Positions 34,270 through 43,692 are shown, counted from the stretch's first letter. The stretch: 64,000 nt of DNA from Pseudomonas sp. Irchel s3b2 (GCF_900187445.1 NZ_FYEB01000010.1:1-64000), one strand, 5' to 3'. Translations and numbers: made by a program. The notes: a model not told the origin generated them from the sequence alone.

Positions 34270-34677
34270 CTACTCGTCGTTGCTGTTACCGCGAAACTTG
34301 AATAGATCCCGGCGCTGTTTCTTGCTCGGTTTGCCATCGGTGCTCACGCTCAATGCCCCCGCCTTGCGCATGGCCGCAGCGGCTTCACGTTTGGCGATGC
34401 TGGCTTCGGTTTCGGCATACAGGGCCTGAGCCTCTGGCGCGCCACGGCGCACGATCGACAGCGCCTGGACTACCACGGTGCGCTCCTCGAAGCCGGTGCG
34501 AATCTGAAACTCATCGCCGACCCTCGGCTCCTTGCCTGGCTTGCAGCGCTCGCCCCGGCAATGCACCTTGCCGCTTTCAATGGCGGCCTTGGCCAAGGCA
34601 CGTGTTTTATAAAAACGCGCGGCCCACAACCATTTATCGAGACGGACCTTGTCGTCCTCTTCGCTTTTTTGTGCCAT
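34270..34677 (-). CDS. hslR: Ribosome-associated heat shock protein Hsp15
   Basis: This 135-residue S4-domain protein (VRLDKWLWAARFYKTRALAK, residues 11-30, then SGKVHCRG) binds free 50S subunits that carry nascent chains and helps recycle them. The C-terminal tail is rich in Ala, Lys and Arg (SIAKREAAAAMRKAG, KPSKKQRRD), typical of the family. It lies 231 bp before hslO on the same strand, with no terminator seen between. Confidence 0.94.
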   Translation of the reverse strand: MAQKSEEDDKVRLDKWLWAARFYKTRALAKAAIESGKVHCRGERCKPGKEPRVGDEFQIRTGFEERTVVVQALSIVRRGAPEAQALYAETEASIAKREAAAAMRKAGALSVSTDGKPSKKQRRDLFKFRGNSNDE

Positions 34678-34891
34678 CGGATGACCTCATTCTGAAATAT
34701 CAATGAACTGTACTACCGTTTCTGTCGTGCCATGAATTCCCATGCTGTGGATTAGAATGCAGGCATTCCCCCGCACATTGGGGGATGGAAATCCGGGCAG
34801 TAGATATCTGTCGCCTTTTACCCATTATTCTGCGTGAATACCGCGAATTCGGCCGCACGCGGTCTGAGCGGTTTTTGCCGGTTGAGCACTT
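34678..34891. other. hslR / rimB divergent spacer
   Basis: Divergent spacer of 214 bp holding promoters for hslR and the rimB-rimK operon. No gene-sized frame fits; no clear operator was seen. Confidence 0.35.
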
Positions 34892-35371
34892 TTGAAGACA
34901 TTTGATCATTTGACCGTTATCGGTCTGCGCGAGTGGGTGGCGCTCCCGGATTTGGGAGTCGCGGGCCTTCGGGCAAAAATCGACACCGGCGCCAGCACCT
35001 CCAGTTTGCACGCCACTGATATCGAGCCGTTCGAGCGCGATGGGGAACAGTGGGTGCGCTTTACCGCGCACCTGGGCACGGTAGTGCAACTGCGTCACCG
35101 GCGTTGCGAAGCCCCGTTGGTAACGAGGAAAACCATTAAAAGCTCCAATGGCCACACGCAGATGCGCTATGTGGTCAGTACCACTCTGGCCCTCGGTGAT
35201 CGGGTCTGGCGGGTCGAGTTCACTCTCGCCTGCCGCAAGTCCATGCGATATCGCCTGTTACTCGGTTCCAAAGCCCTGATCGACGGCCAGTTGGTGGTCA
35301 ATCCGGGCATTAAATATGTACAAGACAAGCCGGTGTTCCCGGTATCTACCTTCTCCACAGGTGTTGCATGA
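34892..35371 (+). CDS. rimB: RimB-like retropepsin-fold ATP-dependent zinc protease
   Basis: This 159-residue protein contains the aspartic protease motif AKIDTGASTSSLHA with D31 and the segment RRCEAPLVTRKTIKSSNG typical of the bacterial retropepsin-like/RimB family. In P. fluorescens SBW25 RimB works with the glutamate ligase RimK, modifying ribosomal protein S6. The start is a TTG (MKTFDHLTVIG) with a poor ribosome site. It overlaps rimK by 4 bp, confirming an operon. No candidate rimA was seen directly upstream. Confidence 0.8.
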   Translation: MKTFDHLTVIGLREWVALPDLGVAGLRAKIDTGASTSSLHATDIEPFERDGEQWVRFTAHLGTVVQLRHRRCEAPLVTRKTIKSSNGHTQMRYVVSTTLALGDRVWRVEFTLACRKSMRYRLLLGSKALIDGQLVVNPGIKYVQDKPVFPVSTFSTGVA

Positions 35372-36273
35372 AGATCGCTGTGCTGTCGCGGAACCCGCGT
35401 CTGTATTCCACCCGTCGTCTGGTCGAAGCCGGTATGGAGCGTGGCCATGAAATGGTGGTGATCGATACCCTGCGCGCCTACATGAACATTGCCAGCCACA
35501 AGCCGCAGATCCACTACCGTGGCAAACCGCTGGAGGGTTTCGATGCGGTGATCCCGCGGATCGGCGCATCGGTAACGTTTTATGGCTGCGCGGTGCTGCG
35601 CCAGTTCGAAATGATGGGGGTGTTTCCGCTCAACGAATCGGTGGCCATCGCCCGTTCGCGAGACAAACTGCGTTCGCTGCAATTGCTGTCGCGCCGGGGG
35701 ATCGGTTTGCCGGTCACCGGTTTTGCTCACTCCCCGGATGACATTCCCGACTTGATCGAGATGGTCAACGGCGCGCCGCTGGTGATCAAGGTGCTGGAAG
35801 GCACCCAGGGCATCGGTGTGGTGCTGTGCGAGACAGCGACGGCGGCGGAATCGGTGATCGAGGCCTTCATGGGCCTGAAGCAGAACATCATGGTTCAGGA
35901 ATACATCAAGGAAGCCGGCGGCGCGGACATTCGCTGTTTCGTGGTCGGCGACAAGGTAATCGCGGCCATGAAGCGTCAGGCCAAGCCGGGGGAGTTTCGC
36001 TCCAACCTGCATCGCGGTGGCAGTGCGAGCCTGATCAAGATCACGCCGGAAGAACGCATGACCGCGTTGCGTGCGGCAAAGGTCATGGGATTGGCGGTGG
36101 CGGGGGTGGATATCCTGCGCTCCAATCATGGACCGCTGGTGATGGAAGTGAACTCATCGCCGGGGCTTGAAGGGATTGAAACCACCACCGGGAAGAATGT
36201 GGCGGGGATCATCATCGAGCATCTGGAGAAGAATGGCGGGCCGAATATGACGCGGACCAAAGGGAAAGGTTGA
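35368..36273 (+). CDS. rimK: Ribosomal protein S6 glutamate ligase
   Basis: This 301-residue ATP-grasp ligase adds glutamates to the C-terminus of ribosomal protein S6. ATP-grasp marks are PLVIKVLEGTQGIGVVL near residue 138, MVQEYIKEAGGADIRCFVVG near 175, and VDILRSNHGPLVMEVNSSPG near 250. It overlaps rimB (ATGA). RimK activity in P. fluorescens is reported to respond to cyclic-di-GMP. Length matches the family. Followed by a long REP before the convergent envZ. Confidence 0.96.
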   Translation: MKIAVLSRNPRLYSTRRLVEAGMERGHEMVVIDTLRAYMNIASHKPQIHYRGKPLEGFDAVIPRIGASVTFYGCAVLRQFEMMGVFPLNESVAIARSRDKLRSLQLLSRRGIGLPVTGFAHSPDDIPDLIEMVNGAPLVIKVLEGTQGIGVVLCETATAAESVIEAFMGLKQNIMVQEYIKEAGGADIRCFVVGDKVIAAMKRQAKPGEFRSNLHRGGSASLIKITPEERMTALRAAKVMGLAVAGVDILRSNHGPLVMEVNSSPGLEGIETTTGKNVAGIIIEHLEKNGGPNMTRTKGKG

Positions 36274-36285
36274 GGCTGGCAAGGT

Positions 36286-36396
36286 GATCGTTCCCACGCT
36301 CTGCGTGGGAATGCCTCTACGGACGCTCCGCGTTCGGCTCTGGATGGGACGCAGAGCGTCCCGGGCTACATTCCTTTGCTGCGCGTGGGAACGATC
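36286..36396. repeat. Long cruciform REP (about 110 bp)
   Basis: Begins GATCGTTCCCACGCTCTGCG and ends GGGAACGATC. Located between the convergent rimK and envZ ends, so it may stop both transcripts. Confidence 0.85.
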
Positions 36397-36399
36397 GAG

Positions 36400-37713
36400 T
36401 CAGACAGCATCCCGCGGCAACATCAACCCCAGCGGCAACCGCACCCGCGCTTCCAGCCCACCACCGGACCGATTGCGCAACTCGACATTCCCGCCATGCA
36501 TCGAAGCGATCCGCTTCACGATCGCCAACCCCAACCCGGTCCCCTTCCCGCCCCGAGCCCGATCGCCACGGGTGAACGGGTTGAAAATCGCCTCCAGCTC
36601 TGACGGATCGATCCCCGCGCCACGGTCCATGACACTCAGGACCACATACGGCGCACTGGTATCCCCGGACACATAAGCCGCCACTTCCACCCCGCTGCCG
36701 GCGTGATGCAGAGCATTACCGATCAGGTTGTTCAGCAGCCGCTTCATCGACACCCTACGCAGCGGGAACGGCTGGATCGGCTCCAGGCGCAAATGCACTT
36801 TCTCTTCGTTCTGGTTGTACGGCGCGGCAACTTCGCGAACCAGATCGCTCAGGTCCACTTCTTCCACCGACTCATCACGTCCGTCACGAATGAACGCCAG
36901 GAACTGGTCGAGAATCGCGTCCATGTCTTCGATGTCGCGGATCATATCGTCCGTCAGGTCACTGTGGGCACCCATCAGTTCCAGGGACAGCCGCAAACGA
37001 GTCAATGGCGTGCGCAGATCGTGGGAGACGCCGGCCAGCATCAGTTCTCGCTCGCGACCGGCCTGTTCGACGTCTTCAGCCATTTGGTTGAAGGCGCGAT
37101 AAACCTCGGTCATCTCGCTCGGTGTATCACTGATCGGCAGGCGCACGCTGCGGCCCTGACCGAGTTGCCTCGCGGCATAGACCAGACGTTTCAGTGGTTG
37201 ATTGAGCTGGCTGACGAAAATCCACGCCGAGGCGGTCGACAGCAGACCAATGGCTAGGAACCAGCCGAGCACGTTCCAGATTTTCTGGCCGCGCAATGGG
37301 TGCGGATACAGCGGCACTTTCAGCCAGCCGTCGCCCAGGCTGGGCGCCCGAACCCACAGCGCCGGCGGTGAGTGCATGCGCAATCGCACTTCGGTGTCGG
37401 CACCCAGTTCGGCCTGCATCTGTCGCTGGTAGATCTCGCTGTAGGGCCAGTGCTGTTCGCCTTCCGGCACACCGGCACCCACCACCCGGATCAGGGTCGC
37501 GGCATCGGCGATTTTGGCGCGGTTCTCTTCATCAGCGGCCCAATAGGCGCGCAGCGTCAGGGCGACGCCGTGACTGTATTGGCGATCCACCAGCACATCT
37601 TCGTTCATCAACAGATAAACCAGGGTCAGCGCCTTGGAGAACAGGACGACGATCAGCACCAGCCACAGGGTGCGGGAGAAGAAGCTCTGGGGGAACCAAA
37701 CAGGGGTTTTCAT
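36400..37713 (-). CDS. envZ: Osmosensing/envelope-stress histidine kinase EnvZ (AmgS)
   Basis: This 437-residue inner-membrane sensor kinase has membrane helices near residues 13-35 and 148-168, a periplasmic loop between them, a HAMP domain (about 170-220), phospho-acceptor H231 in GVSHDLRTPLTRL, and an ATPase domain with N box LNNLIGNALHHAG and G boxes DRGAGID, KGTGLGLAIVKRI. In P. aeruginosa the AmgRS homologue mediates aminoglycoside and envelope stress tolerance. It is in the same operon as ompR, 115 bp downstream of it. Confidence 0.95.
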   Translation of the reverse strand: MKTPVWFPQSFFSRTLWLVLIVVLFSKALTLVYLLMNEDVLVDRQYSHGVALTLRAYWAADEENRAKIADAATLIRVVGAGVPEGEQHWPYSEIYQRQMQAELGADTEVRLRMHSPPALWVRAPSLGDGWLKVPLYPHPLRGQKIWNVLGWFLAIGLLSTASAWIFVSQLNQPLKRLVYAARQLGQGRSVRLPISDTPSEMTEVYRAFNQMAEDVEQAGRERELMLAGVSHDLRTPLTRLRLSLELMGAHSDLTDDMIRDIEDMDAILDQFLAFIRDGRDESVEEVDLSDLVREVAAPYNQNEEKVHLRLEPIQPFPLRRVSMKRLLNNLIGNALHHAGSGVEVAAYVSGDTSAPYVVLSVMDRGAGIDPSELEAIFNPFTRGDRARGGKGTGLGLAIVKRIASMHGGNVELRNRSGGGLEARVRLPLGLMLPRDAV

Positions 37714-37734
37714 GGGTAACCGCTACACACTTGC

Positions 37735-37822
37735 AGGAGCGAGCGATGCTCGCATATTGCGGATCGCGAGTCTGCGGCAAAGGTCATCTGACCCGTTACC
37801 CGCAAGACCCGCTCCTACAAAT
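37735..37822. repeat. Degenerate inverted repeat, REP-like
   Basis: GCAGGAGCGAGCGATGCTCGC and a distant GCAAGACCCGCTCCTACA look like eroded REP arms between ompR and envZ. Confidence 0.4.
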
Positions 37823-37828
37823 CACCAA

Positions 37829-38569
37829 TCACTTCGTGGCGGCGCCATCCGGAACGAACACGTAACCCACGCCCCAGACGGTCTGGATGTAGCGTGGCTT
37901 GGACGGATCGGGTTCGATCATCCGGCGCAGACGGGAGATCTGCACGTCGATGGAACGCTCCAGGGCATCCCACTCGCGGCCACGGGCCAAATTCATTAGC
38001 TTGTCGCGGGTCAGTGGCTGACGCGCGTTCATGACCAACGCCTTGAGCACCGCGAACTCACCGGTGGTGAGCATGTGCACTTCGTCGCCGCGCTTGAGTT
38101 CGCGGGTGGCCAGGGACAGTTCGTAGTCACCGAAGGTCACGCTTTCGTCTTCGCTGCCCGGTGCGCCCGGCACGGGTGCCGCCTGACGACGCAGAACTGC
38201 TTTGACCCGAGCCATCAGCTCGTCCGGGTTGAACGGCTTGGCCAGGTAATCGTCGGCGCCCAGTTCGAGGCCCTTGATGCGGCTAAGCTCATCGCCCTTG
38301 GCGGTGAGCATGATGATCGGAATCTGATTGTTCGCCGTGCGCAGGCGGCGGCAGGCGGTCAGGCCGTCTTCGCCGGGCAGCATCAGGTCGAGGACGACCA
38401 GGTTGAACACTTCACGCGCCAGCAGGCGATCCATTTGTTCGGTGTTCGGGACGGCGCGGGCACGGTAGCCCTTGCTGACGAAAAAGCGCTCCAGCAGGCT
38501 GCTCAGCCCGGGATCGTCGTCAACAATAAGAATTTTTTCGCCTTCAGCAATGTTTGCAGTGCTGCTCAT
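37829..38569 (-). CDS. ompR: Response regulator OmpR (AmgR)
   Basis: This 246-residue OmpR-family regulator has a receiver domain (about 10-125; acidic pocket VDDDP near 16-20, phospho-acceptor D61 in VVLDLMLPGEDG, K in YLAKPF near 110) and a winged-helix DNA-binding domain (about 145-240, with RDKLMNLARGREWDALERSID split near residue 205). Its kinase is EnvZ, next in the operon. It would set porin and envelope-stress gene expression. Start and length match the family. Confidence 0.96.
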   Translation of the reverse strand: MSSTANIAEGEKILIVDDDPGLSSLLERFFVSKGYRARAVPNTEQMDRLLAREVFNLVVLDLMLPGEDGLTACRRLRTANNQIPIIMLTAKGDELSRIKGLELGADDYLAKPFNPDELMARVKAVLRRQAAPVPGAPGSEDESVTFGDYELSLATRELKRGDEVHMLTTGEFAVLKALVMNARQPLTRDKLMNLARGREWDALERSIDVQISRLRRMIEPDPSKPRYIQTVWGVGYVFVPDGAATK

Positions 38570-38929
38570 TGGATGCTCCTTTGATCTCGGCGCGCATTAT
38601 GGCGTAGCTGCCGTTATACGCACCGTGTGCATTGTTAGCAGATTTTTCCTTCACCGCCAGAAAACCGGGCATTGTGCCTACAACCCGCGATGCCCCCGAA
38701 TGGACAGAACGCTGGTTATAATGCGCGGCCTTTTGTGTCAGGCAACGTCTGATCGTTACTGTAAGCAGCCGCTTTTTTTTCATGGCGCAGGCAGTAATTG
38801 TTCGATTTCACGGGTCAACGGGAAGCCTGTTGGCTCAGGTAGCGGCGCACGCCAGGTCGCTCAACCAGACTCGCCGAGCCTTTATCTCTGCGCCTGCGAG
38901 CCTGCTTTCACAATTTGTCAGGTGGTTTT
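38570..38929 (+). promoter_or_regulatory. ompR / tex divergent region
   Basis: This 360-bp divergent spacer has an excellent -10 box TATAAT (38717-38722) pointing towards tex, about 200 bp upstream of it. That implies a long tex leader. No good -35 could be matched, and no repeat was seen. Confidence 0.45.
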
Positions 38930-41254
38930 ATGGACAGCATCAACAGCCGCATCGCCGAGGAACTCGGTGTACGCCCACAACAGGTCGAAGCGGCCGTCGC
39001 GCTACTCGATGAAGGCTCTACCGTTCCCTTCATCGCCCGCTACCGGAAAGAAGTGACCGGCAGCCTCGATGATATCCAGTTGCGTCATCTGGAAGAGCGT
39101 CTGCGCTACCTGCGAGAACTCGACGAACGGCGGATCAGCATCCTTGCCAGCATTCAAGAGCAAGGCAAACTGACCCCACAACTCGAACGCGACATCAAAC
39201 TCGCCGACACCAAGACCCGCCTCGAAGACTTGTACCTGCCGTACAAGCAGAAGCGCCGCACCAAGGGCCAGATCGCCCTGGAAGCCGGCCTCGGCGAGTT
39301 GGCCGACGGCCTGTTCAACGACCCGACCCTGAGCCCGGAAACCGAAGCCGCGCGCTTCATCGACGCCGAAAAAGGCGTGGCCGATGTGAAAGCCGCCCTT
39401 GAAGGCGCCAAGTACATCCTCATGGAGCGCTTCGCCGAAGACGCTGGCCTGCTGGACAAGTTGCGCAACTACCTCAAGCAGGAAGCCACCCTCAGTGCCC
39501 GCGTGATCGCCGGCAAGGAAGAGGAAGGCGCCAAGTTCCGCGACTATTTCGAACACGACGAACCGCTGAAAAGCATGCCATCGCACCGCGCGCTGGCGAT
39601 CTTCCGTGGCCGCAACGAAGGCATTCTCAGCTCCGCGTTAAAAGTCGGCGATGAATTGCCGGGCACTATGCACCCGTGCGAAGGCATGATCGGCCAGCAA
39701 TTCGGCATCCAGAACCAGAACCGCGCCGCCGACAAATGGCTGGGCGAAGTGGTGCGCTGGACCTGGAAGGTCAAGCTCTACACCCATCTGGAAACCGACC
39801 TGCTGGGCGAATTGCGCGACGGTGCGGAAACCGAAGCGATCAACGTATTCGCGCACAACCTGCACGATTTGCTGCTGTCGGCTCCGGCCGGCCCGCGTGC
39901 CACCCTGGGCCTCGATCCGGGCCTGCGCACCGGTTGCAAGGTCGCCGTGGTCGATGCCACCGGCAAGCTGCTGGATCACGCCACGGTTTACCCACACGTA
40001 CCGCACAACAAGTGGGACCAGACCCTCGCCGTGCTCGCCGCCCTGTGCGCCAAGCATTCGGTGGACCTGATCGCCATCGGCAACGGCACCGCCAGCCGTG
40101 AAACCGACAAGCTCGCTGCTGAGCTGATCAAAAAATACCCTGCCATGAAGATGACCAAAGTCATGGTCTCCGAGGCCGGTGCATCGGTTTACTCGGCGTC
40201 GGAACTGGCTTCCAAGGAATTCCCGGACCTCGACGTGTCGATCCGTGGCGCGGTGTCGATTGCCCGTCGCTTGCAGGATCCACTGGCTGAGTTGGTGAAG
40301 ATCGATCCGAAATCCATCGGCGTCGGCCAGTACCAGCACGACGTGTCGCAGCTGAAACTGGCGCGCGGCCTGGACGCGGTGGTCGAGGACTGCGTGAACG
40401 CCGTCGGCGTCGACGTCAACACTGCCTCCGTGGCGCTGCTGGCCCGTATCTCCGGCCTCAATGCGACCCTGGCGCAGAACATCGTCAGCCACCGCGACGA
40501 GCATGGCGCGTTCAAAACCCGCGCGGCGCTGAAAAAAGTCGCGCGTCTGGGTGAAAAAACCTTTGAACAGGCCGCCGGTTTCCTGCGCGTGATGAATGGC
40601 GACAATCCATTGGATTCGTCCGCGGTTCACCCGGAAGCCTATCCGCTGGTGCAGCGCATTGCCGCTGAAACCGACCGTGACATTCGCTCGCTGATCGGCG
40701 ACGCGAGCTTCCTCAAGCGTCTCGATCCGAAGAAATACACCGACGAAACGTTCGGTCTGCCGACGGTCACCGACATCCTGCAAGAGCTGGAAAAACCCGG
40801 TCGCGACCCACGTCCCGAGTTCAAGACCGCCGAGTTCCAGGAAGGCGTCGAAGACCTCAAGGACCTGCAACTGGGGATGATCCTCGAAGGCGTGGTGACC
40901 AACGTGACCAACTTCGGCGCGTTCGTCGACATCGGCGTGCATCAGGACGGTTTGGTGCACATCTCCGCGCTGTCGGAGAAGTTCATCAAGGATCCGCGCG
41001 AAGCGGTGAAGGCCGGTGATGTGGTCAAGGTGAAGGTCATGGAAGTCGACATTCCGCGCAAACGCGTTGGCCTGTCGATGCGCATGAGCGATACCCCGGG
41101 CGAGAAGATCGACGGTGCCCGTGGCGCGCGTCCGGGGTCGGCACCACGCCAATCCCAGAACACCGCACCGCGCAAGGAAACCACGGCAGCAGCCCCGGCC
41201 AACAACGCCATGGCCTCGCTGTTCGCCAACGCCAAACAGTTGAAAAAGCGCTGA
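38930..41254 (+). CDS. tex: RNA-binding transcriptional accessory protein Tex
   Basis: This 774-residue Tex protein binds nucleic acid and affects transcription and gene expression broadly. Domains in order: Tex N-terminal helical region (about 1-190), YqgF-like RNase H fold (about 325-450, LGLDPGLRTGCKVAVVD), helix-hairpin-helix repeats (about 490-560, NTASVALLARISGLN), and a C-terminal S1 domain (about 645-720, GMILEGVVTNVTNFGAFVDI). The ATG at 38930 follows AGGTGG; a TTG at 38915 is less likely. Its stop overlaps the next start (TGATG). Confidence 0.96.
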   Translation: MDSINSRIAEELGVRPQQVEAAVALLDEGSTVPFIARYRKEVTGSLDDIQLRHLEERLRYLRELDERRISILASIQEQGKLTPQLERDIKLADTKTRLEDLYLPYKQKRRTKGQIALEAGLGELADGLFNDPTLSPETEAARFIDAEKGVADVKAALEGAKYILMERFAEDAGLLDKLRNYLKQEATLSARVIAGKEEEGAKFRDYFEHDEPLKSMPSHRALAIFRGRNEGILSSALKVGDELPGTMHPCEGMIGQQFGIQNQNRAADKWLGEVVRWTWKVKLYTHLETDLLGELRDGAETEAINVFAHNLHDLLLSAPAGPRATLGLDPGLRTGCKVAVVDATGKLLDHATVYPHVPHNKWDQTLAVLAALCAKHSVDLIAIGNGTASRETDKLAAELIKKYPAMKMTKVMVSEAGASVYSASELASKEFPDLDVSIRGAVSIARRLQDPLAELVKIDPKSIGVGQYQHDVSQLKLARGLDAVVEDCVNAVGVDVNTASVALLARISGLNATLAQNIVSHRDEHGAFKTRAALKKVARLGEKTFEQAAGFLRVMNGDNPLDSSAVHPEAYPLVQRIAAETDRDIRSLIGDASFLKRLDPKKYTDETFGLPTVTDILQELEKPGRDPRPEFKTAEFQEGVEDLKDLQLGMILEGVVTNVTNFGAFVDIGVHQDGLVHISALSEKFIKDPREAVKAGDVVKVKVMEVDIPRKRVGLSMRMSDTPGEKIDGARGARPGSAPRQSQNTAPRKETTAAAPANNAMASLFANAKQLKKR

Positions 41255-41637
41255 TGGAGATCCCGGCGGGCTTGACCGAAAGTGCGTTTTTCAAGCTGCT
41301 GGGGTGTCGCTTGCACAGTCTGGAAACCGGGGTGGCGCAAGTCGCCCTGGCACTTGAGCCAGAACTGCGCAATCGCGGCGGCAAGCTGCATGGCGGCGCC
41401 TTGTTCAGTCTGGTGGACATTGCCATGGGGCTGGCCTGTTCCAGCACCCACGGCTTTGACCAGCAAAGCGCAACCATCGAGTGCAAGATCAACTACATCC
41501 GCGCCGTCGCCGACGGTGAAGTGATGTGCACGGCACGGGTGATCCACCCGGGCCGCCGCACGCTGGTGGTCGAAGCCGACGTGATGCAAGGCGACAAACT
41601 CGTCGCAAAAGCACAAGGCACGTTCGCTGTCCTGTAG
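41254..41637 (+). CDS. PaaI-family hotdog thioesterase
   Basis: This 127-residue hotdog thioesterase has the signature GKLHGGALFSLVDIAMGLA near residues 47-65, then INYIRAVADGEVMCTARVIH. Enzymes of this family hydrolyse phenylacetyl- and other acyl-CoAs. It overlaps tex by one base (TGATG), so the two are translated together, as in P. aeruginosa (PA5201-PA5202). Substrate unknown. Confidence 0.9.
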   Translation: MEIPAGLTESAFFKLLGCRLHSLETGVAQVALALEPELRNRGGKLHGGALFSLVDIAMGLACSSTHGFDQQSATIECKINYIRAVADGEVMCTARVIHPGRRTLVVEADVMQGDKLVAKAQGTFAVL

Positions 41638-41693
41638 ATAGTCTTCCCCGATTTGAGTTAATTTCGGCGCTGGACTGCAGCGCCGAAATTTTC

Positions 41694-41782
41694 TGTAGGA
41701 GCTGGCTTGCCAGCGAAGACGGTTGTCATTCAACACTTTCGTCGACTGACCCACCGCTTTCGCGAGCAAGCTCGCTCCTACA
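41694..41782. repeat. Paired inverted REP, variant type
   Basis: TGTAGGAGCTGGCTTGCCAGCGAAG faces CTTTCGCGAGCAAGCTCGCTCC, about 40 bp apart. It is a mixed pair of two related REP variants in the gap before gshA. Confidence 0.75.
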
Positions 41783-41898
41783 GAGATTGCGACCATTGCG
41801 GCTCCAAAACCAGGCGAAAACGCCAGTTTTAACTTCACCCTTGTAGACCGTCTTGCCCACCCCCATATTGGGGCGACTGACGCGTGAAGGAATCCAAC

Positions 41899-43482
41899 TT
41901 GAGCGAACTTCTCAACCGCCGCCTGGCTCTGCTCGGCGAGCGCGCAAACCTCTCTCTGCTCGAACAGTGTCTTCACGGCATCGAACGTGAATGCCTGCGC
42001 GTGACAGGCGAAGGGCGCCTGGCGCAAACGCCGCACCCTGAAGCATTGGGTTCCGCGCTGACCAACGAACAAATCACCACCGACTATTCCGAGTCGCTGC
42101 TGGAATTCATCACGCCAGCCCTGCCAGACCCGGCGGATACGCTGGCGAGCCTGGACAAGATTCACCGGTTTGCCTACAGCAAGCTCGGCAATGAGTACCT
42201 GTGGAGTCCATCAATGCCGTGCCCGTTGCCGGCCGAGGAAGACATCCCGATCGCTTATTACGGCACCTCTAACATTGGTCAGCTCAAGTACGTCTACCGC
42301 AAGGGCCTGGCCCTGCGTTACGGCAAGACCATGCAGTGCATCGCCGGGATCCACTACAACTTTTCCCTGCCGGAAAAGCTCTGGCCACTGCTCAAAGAGG
42401 CTGAAGGCTTTGACGGCACCGACCGCGACTATCAGTCGTCGGCCTACATCGCGCTGATCCGCAACTTCCGCCGTTACAGCTGGCTGCTGATGTACCTGTT
42501 TGGCGCCTCTCCGGCGCTGGACGCCGGTTTCCTGCGCGGTCGCTCGCATCAACTGGAACAGCTGGATCCGGACACCTTGTACCTGCCGTACGCTACCAGC
42601 CTGCGCATGAGTGACCTGGGTTACCAGAGCAACGCCCAAGCCGGTCTGACGCCATGCTACAACGACCTGACCAGCTACACCGACAGCCTGCGCAAAGCGG
42701 TGGCCACGCCATATCCGCCGTACGTCGAAGTCGGCACGCATCAGGACGGTGAGTGGGTTCAGCTCAACACCAACATCCTGCAGATCGAAAACGAGTACTA
42801 CTCCAACATCCGCCCGAAACGCGTGACCTACACCGGCGAACGGCCGATCCAGGCACTGGTGGCCCGTGGCATTCAGTACGTCGAAGTGCGCTGCCTGGAC
42901 ATCAACCCGTTCCTGCCGATGGGCATCGACCTCACCGAGTCGCGGTTCCTTGATGCGTTCCTGTTGTACTGCGCACTGAATGACAGCCCGCTGTTGACTG
43001 GTACCAGCTGCGGCAACGCGACGTCGAACTTCCTCAGCGTGGTCAAGGAAGGTCGTCGTCCGGGCCTGCAATTGCAACGCGACGGGCACCCGGTAGACCT
43101 GAAGGAATGGGCCAGCGAATTGCTGGAAAAGATTGCGCCATTAGCGGCATTGCTGGATCAAAGCCATGGCGGCGATGCTCACAGCAAGGCGCTGGACGCA
43201 CAACTGGCCAAGGTCAAGGACTCGTCCCTGACGCCATCGGCTCAGGTGTTGGCGGCGATGGCCGAGCACAAGGAAGGCTTCGCCCGGTTCTCGTTGCGTC
43301 AGAGTCAGGTGCACGCGGATTTTTTCCGCAGCGAACCGCTTTCAAGCGAAGAACAGGCTAGATTTGAAGAACTGGCGCGCTCGTCGCTGGCTCAACAAGT
43401 GGAGCTGGAACAGAACGAAGTTGGCGATTTCGATGTGTTTGTCGGGTCGTATCAGGCGAGTATTCTGGCGATCAGTAATTAA
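41899..43482 (+). CDS. gshA: Glutamate-cysteine ligase
   Basis: This 527-residue GshA joins glutamate and cysteine in the first step of glutathione synthesis. The N-terminus LLNRRLALLGERANLSLLEQ and motifs GIERECLR, YSESLLEFITPA and ALNDSPLLTGTSC fit the gamma-proteobacterial family. I place the start at TTG 41899: AAGGA stands seven bases upstream, and the length then equals the usual 527. A GTG at 41884 is in frame. The gene is followed by a hairpin with eight T formed by a REP arm. Confidence 0.95.
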   Translation: MSELLNRRLALLGERANLSLLEQCLHGIERECLRVTGEGRLAQTPHPEALGSALTNEQITTDYSESLLEFITPALPDPADTLASLDKIHRFAYSKLGNEYLWSPSMPCPLPAEEDIPIAYYGTSNIGQLKYVYRKGLALRYGKTMQCIAGIHYNFSLPEKLWPLLKEAEGFDGTDRDYQSSAYIALIRNFRRYSWLLMYLFGASPALDAGFLRGRSHQLEQLDPDTLYLPYATSLRMSDLGYQSNAQAGLTPCYNDLTSYTDSLRKAVATPYPPYVEVGTHQDGEWVQLNTNILQIENEYYSNIRPKRVTYTGERPIQALVARGIQYVEVRCLDINPFLPMGIDLTESRFLDAFLLYCALNDSPLLTGTSCGNATSNFLSVVKEGRRPGLQLQRDGHPVDLKEWASELLEKIAPLAALLDQSHGGDAHSKALDAQLAKVKDSSLTPSAQVLAAMAEHKEGFARFSLRQSQVHADFFRSEPLSSEEQARFEELARSSLAQQVELEQNEVGDFDVFVGSYQASILAISN

Positions 43483-43495
43483 GCGGCGTCTGTGA

Positions 43496-43619
43496 AAAGA
43501 TCGCAGCCTTCGGCAGCTCCTACGGGACAGTGTCGAGGCTGCGATTTTTTTTGCCCGCATCACGCAATTTCGGATTCGCACGCTACCTTTGTAGGAGCTG
43601 CCGCAGGCTGCGATCTTTT
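43496..43619. repeat. REP pair of a third type (GATCGCAGCC)
   Basis: AAAAGATCGCAGCCTTCGGC faces CCGCAGGCTGCGATCTTTT across about 90 bp, between gshA and tauA. A partial third arm at 43536-43545 pairs with the first. Confidence 0.8.
43500..43552 (+). terminator. gshA terminator built from a REP arm
   Basis: ATCGCAGCC (43500-43508) pairs with GGCTGCGAT (43537-43545), followed by an uninterrupted T run. The REP arm thus serves as a Rho-independent terminator. Confidence 0.65.
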
Positions 43620-43640
43620 GATCCTTTAGAATTTTCCGCT

Positions 43641-43692
43641 CATAAGATAATTCGAAAAAGTTATTTATTTTCGGATTCTTATATCATTTAGT
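43641..43692 (+). promoter_or_regulatory. AT-rich tauABCD promoter region
   Basis: The AT-rich stretch with TTATTTATTTTCGG and TATCAT (43682-43687) precedes tauA. A related TTATTATTTTCC stretch lies before the cystine transporter at 55400. Such regions often bind CysB in sulfur-starvation genes. That link is inferred. Confidence 0.4.

Noticed and set aside
39638..41152. Antisense frame of about 500 codons within tex
   Set aside because: tex is a clear full-length gene; the antisense frame lacks a start site and domain.
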